A stretch of 9,746 nucleotides of DNA from Victivallales bacterium (GCA_900771165.1 CAAGMX010000387.1:1-9746); one strand, 5' to 3'. Positions 1 to 6,930 are shown, numbered from the stretch's first letter. The notes: generated by a model not told the origin, from the sequence alone. Program-made: numbers and translations.

Positions 1-174
1 GTAGTCGCCGGAGTAGAGGATATTTCCCAGGGTCAGCTGCTTCATATTGCTGGTGCAGCTGATGGCACGGGCCTTTTCCCGGGCTTTGGAGAGGGCAGGA
101 AGGAGCATGGCGGCCAGGATGGCGATGATGGCGATGACTACCAGGAGTTCGATGAGAGTGAAGGATTTTTTCAT
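1..174 (-). CDS. Type II secretion/type IV pilin-like pseudopilin, N-terminal part only
   Basis: Only the first 58 codons are present; the gene runs off the left edge. The protein starts [20 protein letters not shown] and continues with [12 protein letters not shown]. This is the class III (prepilin) signal: a short basic leader, cleavage expected before Phe5, Glu at mature position 5, then a hydrophobic helix of about 20 residues. The residue before the cut is Ser rather than the usual Gly. After the helix the text [20 protein letters not shown] matches the short conserved region of the large pseudopilin families of Lentisphaerae, Planctomycetes and Verrucomicrobia. Such proteins are processed by a PilD-type peptidase and assembled at the inner membrane; the role of the many paralogues is mostly unknown. 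The start at 174 is fixed by the signal. No Shine-Dalgarno precedes it. It has its own candidate promoter and is separated from the upstream tRNA by a terminator. Confidence 0.88.
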   Translation of the reverse strand, partial: MKKSFTLIELLVVIAIIAILAAMLLPALSKAREKARAISCTSNMKQLTLGNILYSGDY

Positions 175-253
175 AGGGGAGCTGCAGATGTTTGGGAACG
201 GGGGATATCAACAAGGAGGGCCCTGTCAGCCCAGGAGCTCAGTGGTTTTAGAA

Positions 254-281
254 AGTATAGGAAACAAATTCAAAAAAGCAA
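254..281 (-). promoter_or_regulatory. Candidate sigma-70 promoter of the pseudopilin gene
   Basis: Read on the minus strand: TTGCTT (281-276), a 16-bp spacer, then TATACT (259-254), which matches the -10 consensus at five of six positions. It lies between the tRNA terminator and the pseudopilin start, about 80 bases upstream of the start codon, where a new promoter is needed. Prediction from sequence only. Confidence 0.5.
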
Positions 282-292
282 GTCCGCAGGGC

Positions 293-334
293 AAAAAAAA
301 TAATCCCGAGAGGGAGGTGCCTCTCGGGATTATT
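293..334 (-). terminator. Rho-independent terminator of the tRNA gene
   Basis: A perfect 15-bp inverted repeat (299-313 with 320-334) encloses a 6-base loop. On the minus strand the stem is followed by an uninterrupted run of eight T (300-293). It starts seven bases beyond the tRNA CCA end, so it ends the tRNA transcript and insulates the pseudopilin gene. On the plus strand the hairpin lacks a T tract, so it is directional. Confidence 0.92.
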
Positions 335-340
335 GGAAAT

Positions 341-418
341 TGGTAGCGGGAGGGGGATTTGAACCACCCAACCTTTAGGTTATGGGCCTAACGAGCTACC
401 AGGTTGCTCCATCCCGCA
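341..418 (-). tRNA. Initiator tRNA-fMet (CAU), atypical
   Basis: The minus strand folds as a complete tRNA with encoded CCA (343-341) and anticodon CAU (384-382). Initiator features are present: the first acceptor position is mismatched (U1 with U72), the D stem has the A11:U24 pair, and the D-loop/D-stem text closely follows the E. coli initiator. The gene is 78 nt rather than 77. The extra base is in the T arm, where six bases (GGGUGG) face five C, giving either a bulged U (position 366) or a six-base variable loop with a U:C mismatch. A15 and U48 would form a normal Levitt pair if the variable loop has five bases, which favours the bulge. Position 33, normally U, is C (base 385). The anticodon stem ends A:U, G:C, G:C (29:41 to 31:39) instead of three G:C pairs. 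It is either a functional divergent initiator or a decaying extra copy. The strong terminator and clean acceptor stem argue for expression. Confidence 0.9.
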
Positions 419-454
419 ATTGAATGATGCTGTCATTTTCGGACAACGAGGCGT

Positions 455-482
455 ACTTTAACCCTATTTCCGACGATTGCAA
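455..482 (-). promoter_or_regulatory. Candidate promoter of the tRNA gene
   Basis: On the minus strand: TTGCAA (482-477), a 16-bp spacer, TAAAGT (460-455), then about 36 bases to the tRNA 5' end. The -10 is a four-of-six match. TTGCAA is its own reverse complement, so the same six bases could also serve as a -35 for the divergent ribokinase gene (TTGCAA, 16 bp, TATTGC at 499-504), although that -10 is poor. Weak call. Confidence 0.3.
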
Positions 483-559
483 GCCGGATGGTTTAGATTA
501 TTGCGTTTTTCTTTTCTCCCCCCCCTGGATCCTCCCCCTTTTCCCCTGAGTCACGCGCC

Positions 560-1462
560 ATGATGAACCCCATTTTTGTCCTAGGCAGCACCAACACCGA
601 CATGACCATCCGGGGGGAGCGTTTGCCCTTGCCTGGGGAGACCATTTCCGACGGCTCCTTTTTGATGGCGGCGGGGGGCAAGGGAGCCAATCAGGCGGTG
701 GCGGTGGCCCGGCTTTATCCCAAGGGGCGTTGCGTTTTCCTGGGCAAGGTAGGCGACGATTTGTTCGGGCGGGAGACCGAGGCTCGATTGAAGGCGGAGG
801 GCATTGAACCCCGGCTGGTGGTGGATCGGGGGCAGGCTAGCGGAACCGCCCTGATTCTGGTGGATCGACAGGGACAGAACTGCATCTCCGTGGCTCTGGG
901 GGCCAACGGCACCTTCTCCCCCCAGGAAGCCCTCCCCCTCCTCCAAGACCTTTCCCAGGCCGCCGCCCTGCTCCTCCAGCTGGAAACCCCCATGGAGACC
1001 GTCCTCCAGGCCGCCCGGGCCGCCCGGCAGGCAGGGGTGCCGGTCCTGCTGAACCCCGCGCCCGCCCGGGAACTTCCCCCGGAACTCTATCCTTTGCTGG
1101 ATTGGATCACCCCCAACGAGAGGGAAGCCCAGCAACTCACCGGCGTCCCCGTGGAGGACGAGGAGAGCGCGGCCCGGGCGGCGGGCATCCTGCAGGCCCG
1201 GGGAGTTCCCCATGTGCTCATCACCCTGGGCAGCAGGGGATGCTGGTGCAGCGCCACCGGCCGTCTTCATCCCGCCCGGGAGGTGAAGGCGGTGGACTGC
1301 GTGGCAGCGGGAGACACCTTCAACGGCGCCTTTGCGGTGGCCCTGGCGGAATCCCTGTCCTGGGAGGAGGCCATCGCCTTTGCCCAGGAGGCGGCGGCCC
1401 TCTCCGTCACCCGTCCCGGAGCCCAGCCCTCCATTCCCCGGAGAGAGGAACTTTCCCGCTGA
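560..1462 (+). CDS. rbsK: Ribokinase (PfkB family)
   Basis: This 300-residue protein has the usual ribokinase length. It would phosphorylate D-ribose to ribose 5-phosphate with ATP in the cytoplasm. The N-terminus GSTNTD corresponds to the GS-N-D sugar-binding start of ribokinases. PfkB signature 1 is AGGKGANQAVAVARL (about 38-52). NPAP (165-168) and TPNEREA (184-190) are the expected mid-protein motifs. Signature 2 is VDCVAAGDTFNGAF (245-258), with AAGD forming the anion hole and Asp252 as the catalytic base. Two ATG codons lie in tandem at 560 and 563; neither has a Shine-Dalgarno. It is the first gene of the plus-strand run, and no ribose transporter, RbsD or LacI-type regulator is in view. 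A related PfkB sugar or nucleoside kinase is the main alternative, but the motif spelling favours ribokinase. Confidence 0.9.
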   Translation: MMNPIFVLGSTNTDMTIRGERLPLPGETISDGSFLMAAGGKGANQAVAVARLYPKGRCVFLGKVGDDLFGRETEARLKAEGIEPRLVVDRGQASGTALILVDRQGQNCISVALGANGTFSPQEALPLLQDLSQAAALLLQLETPMETVLQAARAARQAGVPVLLNPAPARELPPELYPLLDWITPNEREAQQLTGVPVEDEESAARAAGILQARGVPHVLITLGSRGCWCSATGRLHPAREVKAVDCVAAGDTFNGAFAVALAESLSWEEAIAFAQEAAALSVTRPGAQPSIPRREELSR

Positions 1463-1479
1463 CCCCCATCGTCCCGTCC

Positions 1480-1938
1480 ATGCCCATCTCTCCCTCCCTC
1501 TGGCTTCCGCCGTCCCTTCTTTCCGCCCTTTTGGCCCTCATCCTGCTATGGGGCTGCGCTCCCTCCGCCCCCCGCCAACTCCTGGAGGAGATGACCGCCG
1601 CCCAGCACTTCACGGAGGGGCAGGCTCTGGCGGGGGAGCCGGAGGAGCTTCCCCTGGCCCTCTGGCACTTCGGCCAGTGTCTAGCCAAAGCCGATCCCGG
1701 CTCCACCCTGGCGGACAGCGCCGCCCTGGAACGGGAGAAATGCCTCCAGCTCCTCCTGCGCAACCAGGAGCAGGAAGGAGGAGCGGCCAGTCGGCGGCGG
1801 GAATTGGAGGAGGAGAACCGTCTTCTCCGGCGGCGCGCCAGCGAGCTGGAGGCCTGGCTCTCCCGCCTCAAGACTGAAAATCTCCTCCTGCGGCAAAGCC
1901 TCTTCCAGGCCCAGGAACGGATGCAGACCCCACAATGA
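1480..1938 (+). CDS. Small putative lipoprotein with C-terminal coiled coil, function unknown
   Basis: This 152-residue protein begins at the only ATG after the upstream stop codon that keeps a signal peptide intact. Residues 12-25 are hydrophobic (LLSALLALILLWG) and end in Cys26, in the lipobox-like context LLWGC. Trp at -2 and the lack of Lys/Arg before the hydrophobic core are not ideal, so lipidation is probable but not certain. Residues about 35-85 are helical, without a recognised domain. Residues about 88-147 are rich in Glu, Arg and Leu with heptad-like spacing (RELEEENRLLRRR onward) and should form a coiled coil. I do not recognise the family. It lies 17 bp after the ribokinase gene and overlaps the next gene by 4 bp (ATGA), so it is probably translated together with the phosphodiesterase. 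An extracytoplasmic, membrane-anchored scaffold or adaptor is a reasonable inference only. Confidence 0.7.
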   Translation: MPISPSLWLPPSLLSALLALILLWGCAPSAPRQLLEEMTAAQHFTEGQALAGEPEELPLALWHFGQCLAKADPGSTLADSAALEREKCLQLLLRNQEQEGGAASRRRELEEENRLLRRRASELEAWLSRLKTENLLLRQSLFQAQERMQTPQ

Positions 1939-2726
1939 CCCAAGCCACCTTCACCTTCATGGGTTCCGGCACCAGCCGGGGCGTGCCCATGCTCTGCTGC
2001 GACTGCCCCGTCTGCCGCTCCCAGGACCCACGGGACCGCCATACCCGATCCTCCGGACTGGTCACCGCCGGCAACACCCGCATCCTTATCGACTGCGGCC
2101 CCGATCTCCGGGAACAGCTCCTCCGGGAACACATCACCTCCCTGGATGCCGTCTGCCTCACCCACCCCCACTGCGACCACCTGGACGGACTGGACGACCT
2201 CCAGGGACTCACCGTCTACTCCCGCCAGGAACTCCCCTTCTACAGCTCTCCGGAAAACCTGGCGGTGGTCCACCAGCGCTTTGGCTACGTGGACCAGCTG
2301 AAGACCCAGCCGGACGGCTCCCCCCGCTGGAGCATTCCCCAGCTTTCCTACCGCCCCGTCACCGGCCCCTTCACCGTGGGCGGTCTCACGGTGACTCCCC
2401 TGCCCCTCTTCCACGGGCGGGCCGCCACCTACGGATACCGCATCGGGCGCCTGGCCTATCTTTGCGACTGCAGCCGCATTCCCGAGGAGACCTTTCCCCT
2501 GCTGGAGGGCGTCACCGACGTGGTGCTGGACGCCCTGCGCTGGAAGGGTCATCCCACCCATTTCAACATTCTCCAGGCAGAGGATGCCTTCCGCCGTATC
2601 GGCGCCCAGCGGGCCTGGCTCACCCACCTCACCCACGATATCCTCTATGAGCGGGATCAGCATCTGGTGGCTCCGGGGTGCACCCTGGCCTACGACGGAC
2701 TTTCCTTCTCCTTCGCCCTGGAATGA
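1935..2726 (+). CDS. PhnP-like metallo-beta-lactamase-fold phosphodiesterase
   Basis: This 263-residue cytoplasmic metal-dependent hydrolase carries the core motif T-H-P-H-C-D-H (His77, His79, Asp81, His82). Further ligands expected for the fold are His160 (PLFHG), Asp188 (LCDCS) and a C-terminal His (His231 or His234 in HLTHD). The start MGSGTSRGVPM followed by C-x-C-x-x-C (Cys22, Cys24, Cys27) matches the extra zinc site known in PhnP, the phosphoribosyl cyclic phosphodiesterase of phosphonate breakdown. No other phn gene is nearby, and many bacteria carry this subfamily outside phosphonate operons, so the substrate is uncertain; a cyclic phosphate or other phosphodiester is likely. The gene starts inside the stop of the lipoprotein gene and its own stop overlaps the next start (both ATGA), which suggests translational coupling. 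Confidence 0.85.
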   Translation: MTQATFTFMGSGTSRGVPMLCCDCPVCRSQDPRDRHTRSSGLVTAGNTRILIDCGPDLREQLLREHITSLDAVCLTHPHCDHLDGLDDLQGLTVYSRQELPFYSSPENLAVVHQRFGYVDQLKTQPDGSPRWSIPQLSYRPVTGPFTVGGLTVTPLPLFHGRAATYGYRIGRLAYLCDCSRIPEETFPLLEGVTDVVLDALRWKGHPTHFNILQAEDAFRRIGAQRAWLTHLTHDILYERDQHLVAPGCTLAYDGLSFSFALE

Positions 2727-4195
2727 GCCCCCGCCCCCTTCATGCCCCCAGGAAGCCCCTCCCCTGGGAACTTCTCCTCTGCCTCTTCTTCCTCCTTCGG
2801 ATCCTCCCCTGGCTCCTGGGAGAACTCTGGTACGACGAAGTCCTTTCCCTGGACCTCTTCCTCCTCCCCAAGGACTCCCTCTGGGCAGTCTTCCGGGACT
2901 ATCGGATTGCCAACAACCACATGCTGGCCAACGGCATCCAGTGGCTCTGGCTCCGCCTCCTCCCCGCCGCCGCCGGCAGCGAACTCCTCCTGCGGATCCC
3001 TCCCCTCCTCTGCTCCCTGGGCACGCTTCTCCTGGTGGCGCGGCGCTGGGCCCGCTGGCTGGGACGCCCCCTGGCCCTCTGGACCGGATTCCTCCTGGCC
3101 GCCAGCCCCCTCTTCTCCGCCTTCGGCCTCTACATGCGGGGCTACCCCCTGGCCCTCTTCCTCTCCGCCCTGGCCCTGACTTTCCTTTGGGAGCGGCGGG
3201 AGACCCGCACCCCGGCCAACGCCCTGGGACTCCTTCTCTGCTCCCTGGCCCTGCCCCTGGTCATGCCCTCCGCCGCCGTGACCCTGGCGGCCCTCTTCCT
3301 GGCGGGGCTGCTCTGCCCTCCCCGCCCCCTTCTCCCCAAAGGGAGGCTTCTGTGGCCCCTGGCGCTGGGCGGGGCTCTGGGCTGCGCCTACTACCTGACC
3401 CTATGGGCGGAGTTCCAGCGGGCCCGGGTGGAATCCGGGGGCTGGGCTTCCGGCTGGCTGGTGGCCGGGCACCTGCTTCTGGCCTTTGGCCTCCATCTCC
3501 TTCCCGCCCTTCCCCTGCTGCGCCGGAGCAAGAATCCGGGCCCGTCCCTGGCCCTGGCCGGGGGAAGCCTGGCCGCCGTGATCCTGGCCCTGGTGACCGC
3601 TGCCCCTGGGGGCCACGCTCCCTTTCCCCGGGTCTTTCTCCCCCTCCTTCCCCTGATGACCCTGGCGGCCCTCCTCCCCCTGAGGGAACGACTCCCCCAG
3701 GAAATCTTCCTTTCCCGGAAATTTCTGGCCCTGGCCATCCTGCCGGGGCTGCTCCTGGGCGTGCTGGGAGACCGGCTGACCCAATGGGAGCTGTCCCGGG
3801 GGCAGACGCCTCCCCAGAATCTTCTGCAGCAATACTATCGGGGAGACGGGGGGAACCGGGCCTGGGCGGAAAGCCTGGCGGCAGAGGCTGTCCAGGAAGG
3901 GGCCCTGCCCCCCGTGGCGGTCAACCCCACGGACGCCCCCGCCCTCTCCCTCTACTGGCGCTTCCAGGGACTCCCCCCGACGGATGACGCCGGGCAACAA
4001 CGCCTCTTCCCCACCAACGCCCCCCCGGGGGAACTCCTCTCCCCCGCAGCCGCCGGACAGGAACTCCTGATCCTGGTCCGCAACCCCGGAGAACTCCGGG
4101 ATTTCCTGGCCCTGCTGAAGCTTCCGGAGAATCACCCCGTCAGCACGGAAGGCGTCCAGGCCAACCGGACGCTCCTCCGTCTCCGCCTTCCCTAG
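2723..4195 (+). CDS. Polytopic membrane protein, GT-C (GT39/ArnT-like) glycosyltransferase candidate
   Basis: This 490-residue inner-membrane protein starts at the ATG in the ATGA overlap with the phosphodiesterase; an in-frame ATG at 2678 would extend it by 15 residues but overlaps more. A short basic N-terminus is followed by a first hydrophobic segment (about 13-34) and then LWYDEVLSL, with Asp38-Glu39 at the start of the first external loop. That placement of an acidic pair is the hallmark of dolichol/polyprenyl-phosphate-sugar dependent GT-C enzymes. Next come NNHMLAN (64-70) and YMRGYP (127-132), similar in position to conserved segments of PMT-type proteins. I count about nine to eleven hydrophobic segments up to residue 340, then a roughly 140-residue soluble tail, probably periplasmic. 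In the family such enzymes move a sugar from a lipid carrier to protein, lipid A or a glycan; the acceptor here is unknown. A non-catalytic membrane protein of similar topology cannot be excluded. Confidence 0.65.
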   Translation: MSPRPLHAPRKPLPWELLLCLFFLLRILPWLLGELWYDEVLSLDLFLLPKDSLWAVFRDYRIANNHMLANGIQWLWLRLLPAAAGSELLLRIPPLLCSLGTLLLVARRWARWLGRPLALWTGFLLAASPLFSAFGLYMRGYPLALFLSALALTFLWERRETRTPANALGLLLCSLALPLVMPSAAVTLAALFLAGLLCPPRPLLPKGRLLWPLALGGALGCAYYLTLWAEFQRARVESGGWASGWLVAGHLLLAFGLHLLPALPLLRRSKNPGPSLALAGGSLAAVILALVTAAPGGHAPFPRVFLPLLPLMTLAALLPLRERLPQEIFLSRKFLALAILPGLLLGVLGDRLTQWELSRGQTPPQNLLQQYYRGDGGNRAWAESLAAEAVQEGALPPVAVNPTDAPALSLYWRFQGLPPTDDAGQQRLFPTNAPPGELLSPAAAGQELLILVRNPGELRDFLALLKLPENHPVSTEGVQANRTLLRLRLP

Positions 4196-4213
4196 CCTCC
4201 CCTCCCCTTTCCT

Positions 4214-4444
4214 ATGCCCGACGCCGTCGTCTCCGAACTTCCCGCCGAAGCCACCCCCGCCACCCTGGAATCCGCCGGACAGCTTCTTCTGCTGCTGGTG
4301 GTGGCCTTCCTGGCCACCCTCCTCCTTCTCTGGATGGTCATTTTCCTGGCCCGGTTTCTGCGGCGCCATGCGGTCCTGGGCCGTTCCCTGTCCCGGGATC
4401 CCCAGGAGGAGGCAACTCCGGAGCCGAAGAAAAGCCACGACTGA
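4214..4444 (+). CDS. Small single-pass membrane protein, unknown function
   Basis: The protein has 76 residues: an acidic N-terminus of about 20, one strongly hydrophobic helix (about 22-46), then a basic stretch (RFLRRHAVLGR) and a mixed-charge C-terminal tail ending PEPKKSHD. The positive-inside rule places the C-terminus in the cytoplasm. It resembles in plan the one-helix subunits of larger membrane complexes, such as OadG-type subunits, but I see no signature that supports a particular one. It sits 18 bp after the GT-C gene and 18 bp before rnhC. It reads as a real gene because its composition fits a membrane protein, it fills the gap exactly, and its spacing is the same as that of its neighbours. 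Upstream is the run CCTCCCCTCCCCTTTCCT, with no Shine-Dalgarno. Confidence 0.65.
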   Translation: MPDAVVSELPAEATPATLESAGQLLLLLVVAFLATLLLLWMVIFLARFLRRHAVLGRSLSRDPQEEATPEPKKSHD

Positions 4445-4462
4445 CTGCGGGATTTGCCTGTC

Positions 4463-5401
4463 ATGCCCCCCCTCTCCCCCCCTCTGGTCTTCTCCCTGAC
4501 CCCCTCCGAGATTCTCCTGCTCCGCCAGCGTCTGGAGGGCAAGGGAATCCCCTTCTCCCAGGCCCCCTACGCCCACTGGCGGGCGGCCCGGGGCAAGACC
4601 AATGTCACCGCCTATCTCTCGGGGAAGACCTGTTTTCAGGGGAGTGAGGCCCCGCTCTGGGTGCAGGAGTTTCTGCCGGAAAAGGCGGCGGGGCTTCCCT
4701 CTCCGGAGGAGGCGGCTCCCCGGGAGAGTGCCCTGGAGGTTGCCCTGAAGCAGGATCCGGCCATGTTTACGCCCCACGCCGGCATCGACGAATCGGGGAA
4801 AGGGGACTTTTTCGGCCCTTTGGTGGTGGCCTGCGCCTACACCGAGGCCCGCACCGCCGGAATCCTGCTGGATGCCGGGGTCCGGGATTCCAAGGCCGTC
4901 TCCTCCGACCGTCAGATTCTTGCCCTGGAGGCCCGGATCCGGGAACTGCTCCCCCGGCGCTTCGCCCTGGTCACCATCCGCCCGGAGCGTCTGAACCAGC
5001 TTCACGCCCAAATGGGAAATCTCAACCAGATTCTGGCCTGGGCCCATGCCCGGGCCTTGGAATCCCTCCTGGAAAATGCGCCGGACTGCCCCAGGGCCAT
5101 CTCCGACCAGTTCGGAAAGGGAAATCTGGTGCGCAGACACCTCATGGAACGGGGACGCAAAATCCTGCTGGACGAACATCCCAAGGCCGAGGCCGATGTG
5201 GCCGTGGCCGCCGCCTCCATCCTGGCCCGGGCCGCTTACATTAGAGAAATCGACCGGCTCTCCCAGGAGGCGGGACTCCGCCTCCCCAAGGGCTGCGGGG
5301 AAAAAGTCCTCCTCTGCGCCCAGGAGTTCCTGAAACTCCATCCCCGGGAAAGCCTGGGCCGCTTCGCCAAACTTTTCTTCAAGACCTCCCAAAACCTCTA
5401 A
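4463..5401 (+). CDS. rnhC: Ribonuclease HIII
   Basis: This 312-residue cytoplasmic nuclease cleaves the RNA strand of RNA:DNA hybrids. The N-terminal 80 residues (including ARGKTNVTAYLSGKTCFQG) match the TATA-binding-protein-like substrate-binding domain that separates RNase HIII from HII. The catalytic domain starts with GIDESGKGDFFGPLVVA: Asp109, Glu110 and the G-K-G typical of HIII, where HII has G-R-G. DSKAVSS (142-148), NLNQILAWAHA (186-196) and SDQFGKGN (214-221, with Asp215) follow. Asp245 in KAEADVAVAAASI is the likely fourth acidic residue. All active-site acids are present and the length is normal. I chose the ATG at 4463; a TTG nine bases upstream (4454) would add three residues. 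The gene lies within the operon between unrelated neighbours, which is common for rnhC. Confidence 0.93.
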   Translation: MPPLSPPLVFSLTPSEILLLRQRLEGKGIPFSQAPYAHWRAARGKTNVTAYLSGKTCFQGSEAPLWVQEFLPEKAAGLPSPEEAAPRESALEVALKQDPAMFTPHAGIDESGKGDFFGPLVVACAYTEARTAGILLDAGVRDSKAVSSDRQILALEARIRELLPRRFALVTIRPERLNQLHAQMGNLNQILAWAHARALESLLENAPDCPRAISDQFGKGNLVRRHLMERGRKILLDEHPKAEADVAVAAASILARAAYIREIDRLSQEAGLRLPKGCGEKVLLCAQEFLKLHPRESLGRFAKLFFKTSQNL

Positions 5402-5417
5402 CCCCCCTCATCCCACA

Positions 5418-6335
5418 ATGTTCTTCTCCGGATTCGCTGACGAGGCCTGCGCCGACCTGGCAGGCCAGATTGCCGTCACCAAGGAACTGGGCTGGTCCCA
5501 TATCGAATTGCGCAACGTGGACGGCAAGGTGCTGGGCACCATGACCGACCAGGAATTCGAGGCCCTCCAGGCCGCATTGGAGGCCGCCCAAGTTCGCATC
5601 AACTGCTACGGCAGTTCCGTGGCCAACTGGGCCCGCCATCCCCGGAAGGAGGAGGATTTCCAGGCCAGCCGCCAGGAGCTTCTGGCCGCCATTCCCCGGA
5701 TGCAGAAGCTGGGATGCCGTCTCATCCGGGGCATGTCCTTCCTGGTGCCCCAGGACGAACCCGGGGACTCCCCCGAACTGGAGGCCATCATCTTCGCCAA
5801 AATCCGGGAGCTGGTGAAGATCTGCGAGGACAATGGCATCGTCTATGGCCACGAGAACTGCATGAACTACGGCGGCATGAGCCACGAACACACCCTGAAG
5901 CTGCTGGAGGCCGTCAACAGCCCCGCCTTCACCCTGATCTTCGACACGGGAAATCCCTGCTTCAACTACCGCCAGCTGGGCAGCCGCCCCTTCCCCCTCC
6001 AGTCCGCCTGGGAATTCTACAGCCGCTGCAAACCCTACATCACCCACATCCACATCAAGGATGCCCTGGCCCTGCCCCGGGAAGACGGAGCCCGGCCCGA
6101 CCCCGTCTTCACCTTCGCCGGGGAGGGCGCCGGAGACGTCCGGGCCATCATGAAGGACCTCCTGGCTTCCGGATACGACGGTGGCATCACCATGGAACCC
6201 CACGTGGGCTACGTCTTCCATGATCCCCAGGGAGACAACAACAGCGAGGCCGCCAGAAAATTCCGGCGGGACATCTATTTGGACTACTGCCGCAAGTTCG
6301 TCCAGCTGATGCGGGAGTGTGGCTGGAAGTGCTAG
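5418..6335 (+). CDS. Sugar phosphate isomerase/epimerase-like TIM-barrel protein
   Basis: This 305-residue cytoplasmic protein belongs to the xylose isomerase-like/AP endonuclease 2 superfamily. Beta-strand ends carry the usual metal-site residues: Glu146 in GHENCMN, Asp176 in IFDTGNP, His212 in THIHIKDA and Glu260 in GITMEPH. SHIELRN (27-33) fits the first-strand substrate region. Family members interconvert keto and aldo sugars or epimerise ketoses and inositol derivatives; the sequence does not tell which substrate is used. Because the ribokinase and a flavin reductase are in the same unit, a link to sugar or inositol breakdown is possible but not shown. The start at 5418 follows the rnhC stop by 16 bp and lacks a Shine-Dalgarno. 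Confidence 0.85.
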   Translation: MFFSGFADEACADLAGQIAVTKELGWSHIELRNVDGKVLGTMTDQEFEALQAALEAAQVRINCYGSSVANWARHPRKEEDFQASRQELLAAIPRMQKLGCRLIRGMSFLVPQDEPGDSPELEAIIFAKIRELVKICEDNGIVYGHENCMNYGGMSHEHTLKLLEAVNSPAFTLIFDTGNPCFNYRQLGSRPFPLQSAWEFYSRCKPYITHIHIKDALALPREDGARPDPVFTFAGEGAGDVRAIMKDLLASGYDGGITMEPHVGYVFHDPQGDNNSEAARKFRRDIYLDYCRKFVQLMRECGWKC

Positions 6336-6351
6336 AGAAGAGGAAACCGCC

Positions 6352-6930
6352 ATGTCCATTCCCAAGACCATCTGGCCGGGGAGCACCCAGCTGGCCCCTG
6401 TCCCCGCCGTCCTGGTGGGGGCGGGAGACGGCCGCCGTCTCCCCTGGAATCTCATGACCGCCGCCTGGGCGGGCACCCTTTGCTCCGAGCCTCCCATGGT
6501 GGGCATTGGGGTGCGCCCCAGCCGTTTCACCTACAGCCTCATCGAGACCCTCCAGGCCTTCACCGTCAATCTTCCCACGGCGGAGCAGGCGGAGACAGTG
6601 GACTACTGCGGAGTGATCAGCGGGCGGGACACGGACAAGTTCGCTGCCCGGAATCTCACCCCCCAGGCGGCCTCCCAGATCGTCGCCCCCATTGTGGAGG
6701 AGTGTCCGGTGGCCCTGGAGTGCAAGGTGCGCCAGAAGCTGGAATTGGGCTCCCACGTGCTGTACATCGGAGAGGTGGTGGCCGTCCAAGTGACCTCCGA
6801 CCTCATTGACGCCACAGGGCGCCTGGATCTCCAAAAGGCCAATCTTCTGGCCTACGCCCACGGACACTACTATTCCCTGGGGCAGGAACTGGGGCATTTC
6901 GGATTCTCCGTCCGCAAAAAACGCTCCTGA
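6352..6930 (+). CDS. Flavin reductase-like FMN-binding split-barrel protein
   Basis: This 192-residue cytoplasmic protein of the flavin reductase-like/flavoredoxin family binds FMN and typically passes electrons between NAD(P)H or ferredoxin and an acceptor. Family hallmarks are PWNLMTAAWAGTLCSEPPMV (31-50), GVRPSRFTYSLI (53-64), FTVNLP (70-75) and DYCGVISGRDTDKF (84-97). The start at 6352 is the only one in the plus-strand run with a plausible Shine-Dalgarno: AAGAGG at 6338-6343, eight bases before ATG. A GTG at 6319 would overlap the isomerase gene and add residues (AGSAREEETA) unlike the family. It could be a stand-alone flavoredoxin or the reductase half of a two-component system; no oxygenase partner is visible, as expected for an anaerobe. 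Confidence 0.86.
   Translation: MSIPKTIWPGSTQLAPVPAVLVGAGDGRRLPWNLMTAAWAGTLCSEPPMVGIGVRPSRFTYSLIETLQAFTVNLPTAEQAETVDYCGVISGRDTDKFAARNLTPQAASQIVAPIVEECPVALECKVRQKLELGSHVLYIGEVVAVQVTSDLIDATGRLDLQKANLLAYAHGHYYSLGQELGHFGFSVRKKRS

Noticed and set aside
47..346. 99-residue plus-strand frame over the pseudopilin start
   Set aside because: It is the complement of the pseudopilin leader and runs through the terminator; no coding character.
1407..2663. 418-residue open frame on the minus strand
   Set aside because: It is antisense to the lipoprotein and phosphodiesterase genes; same artefact.
2584..3987. 467-residue Pro/Gly/Ser-rich plus-strand frame, collagen-like at first sight
   Set aside because: It is an out-of-frame reading of the GT-C gene; proline richness comes from CC-rich codons read in the wrong frame.
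3401..5392. 663-residue open frame on the minus strand
   Set aside because: It lies opposite the GT-C, small membrane and rnhC genes, which have clear family motifs. Its Gly/Gln/Glu-rich repetitive composition is what a GC-rich gene gives in antisense when TTA, CTA and TCA codons are rare on the sense strand.
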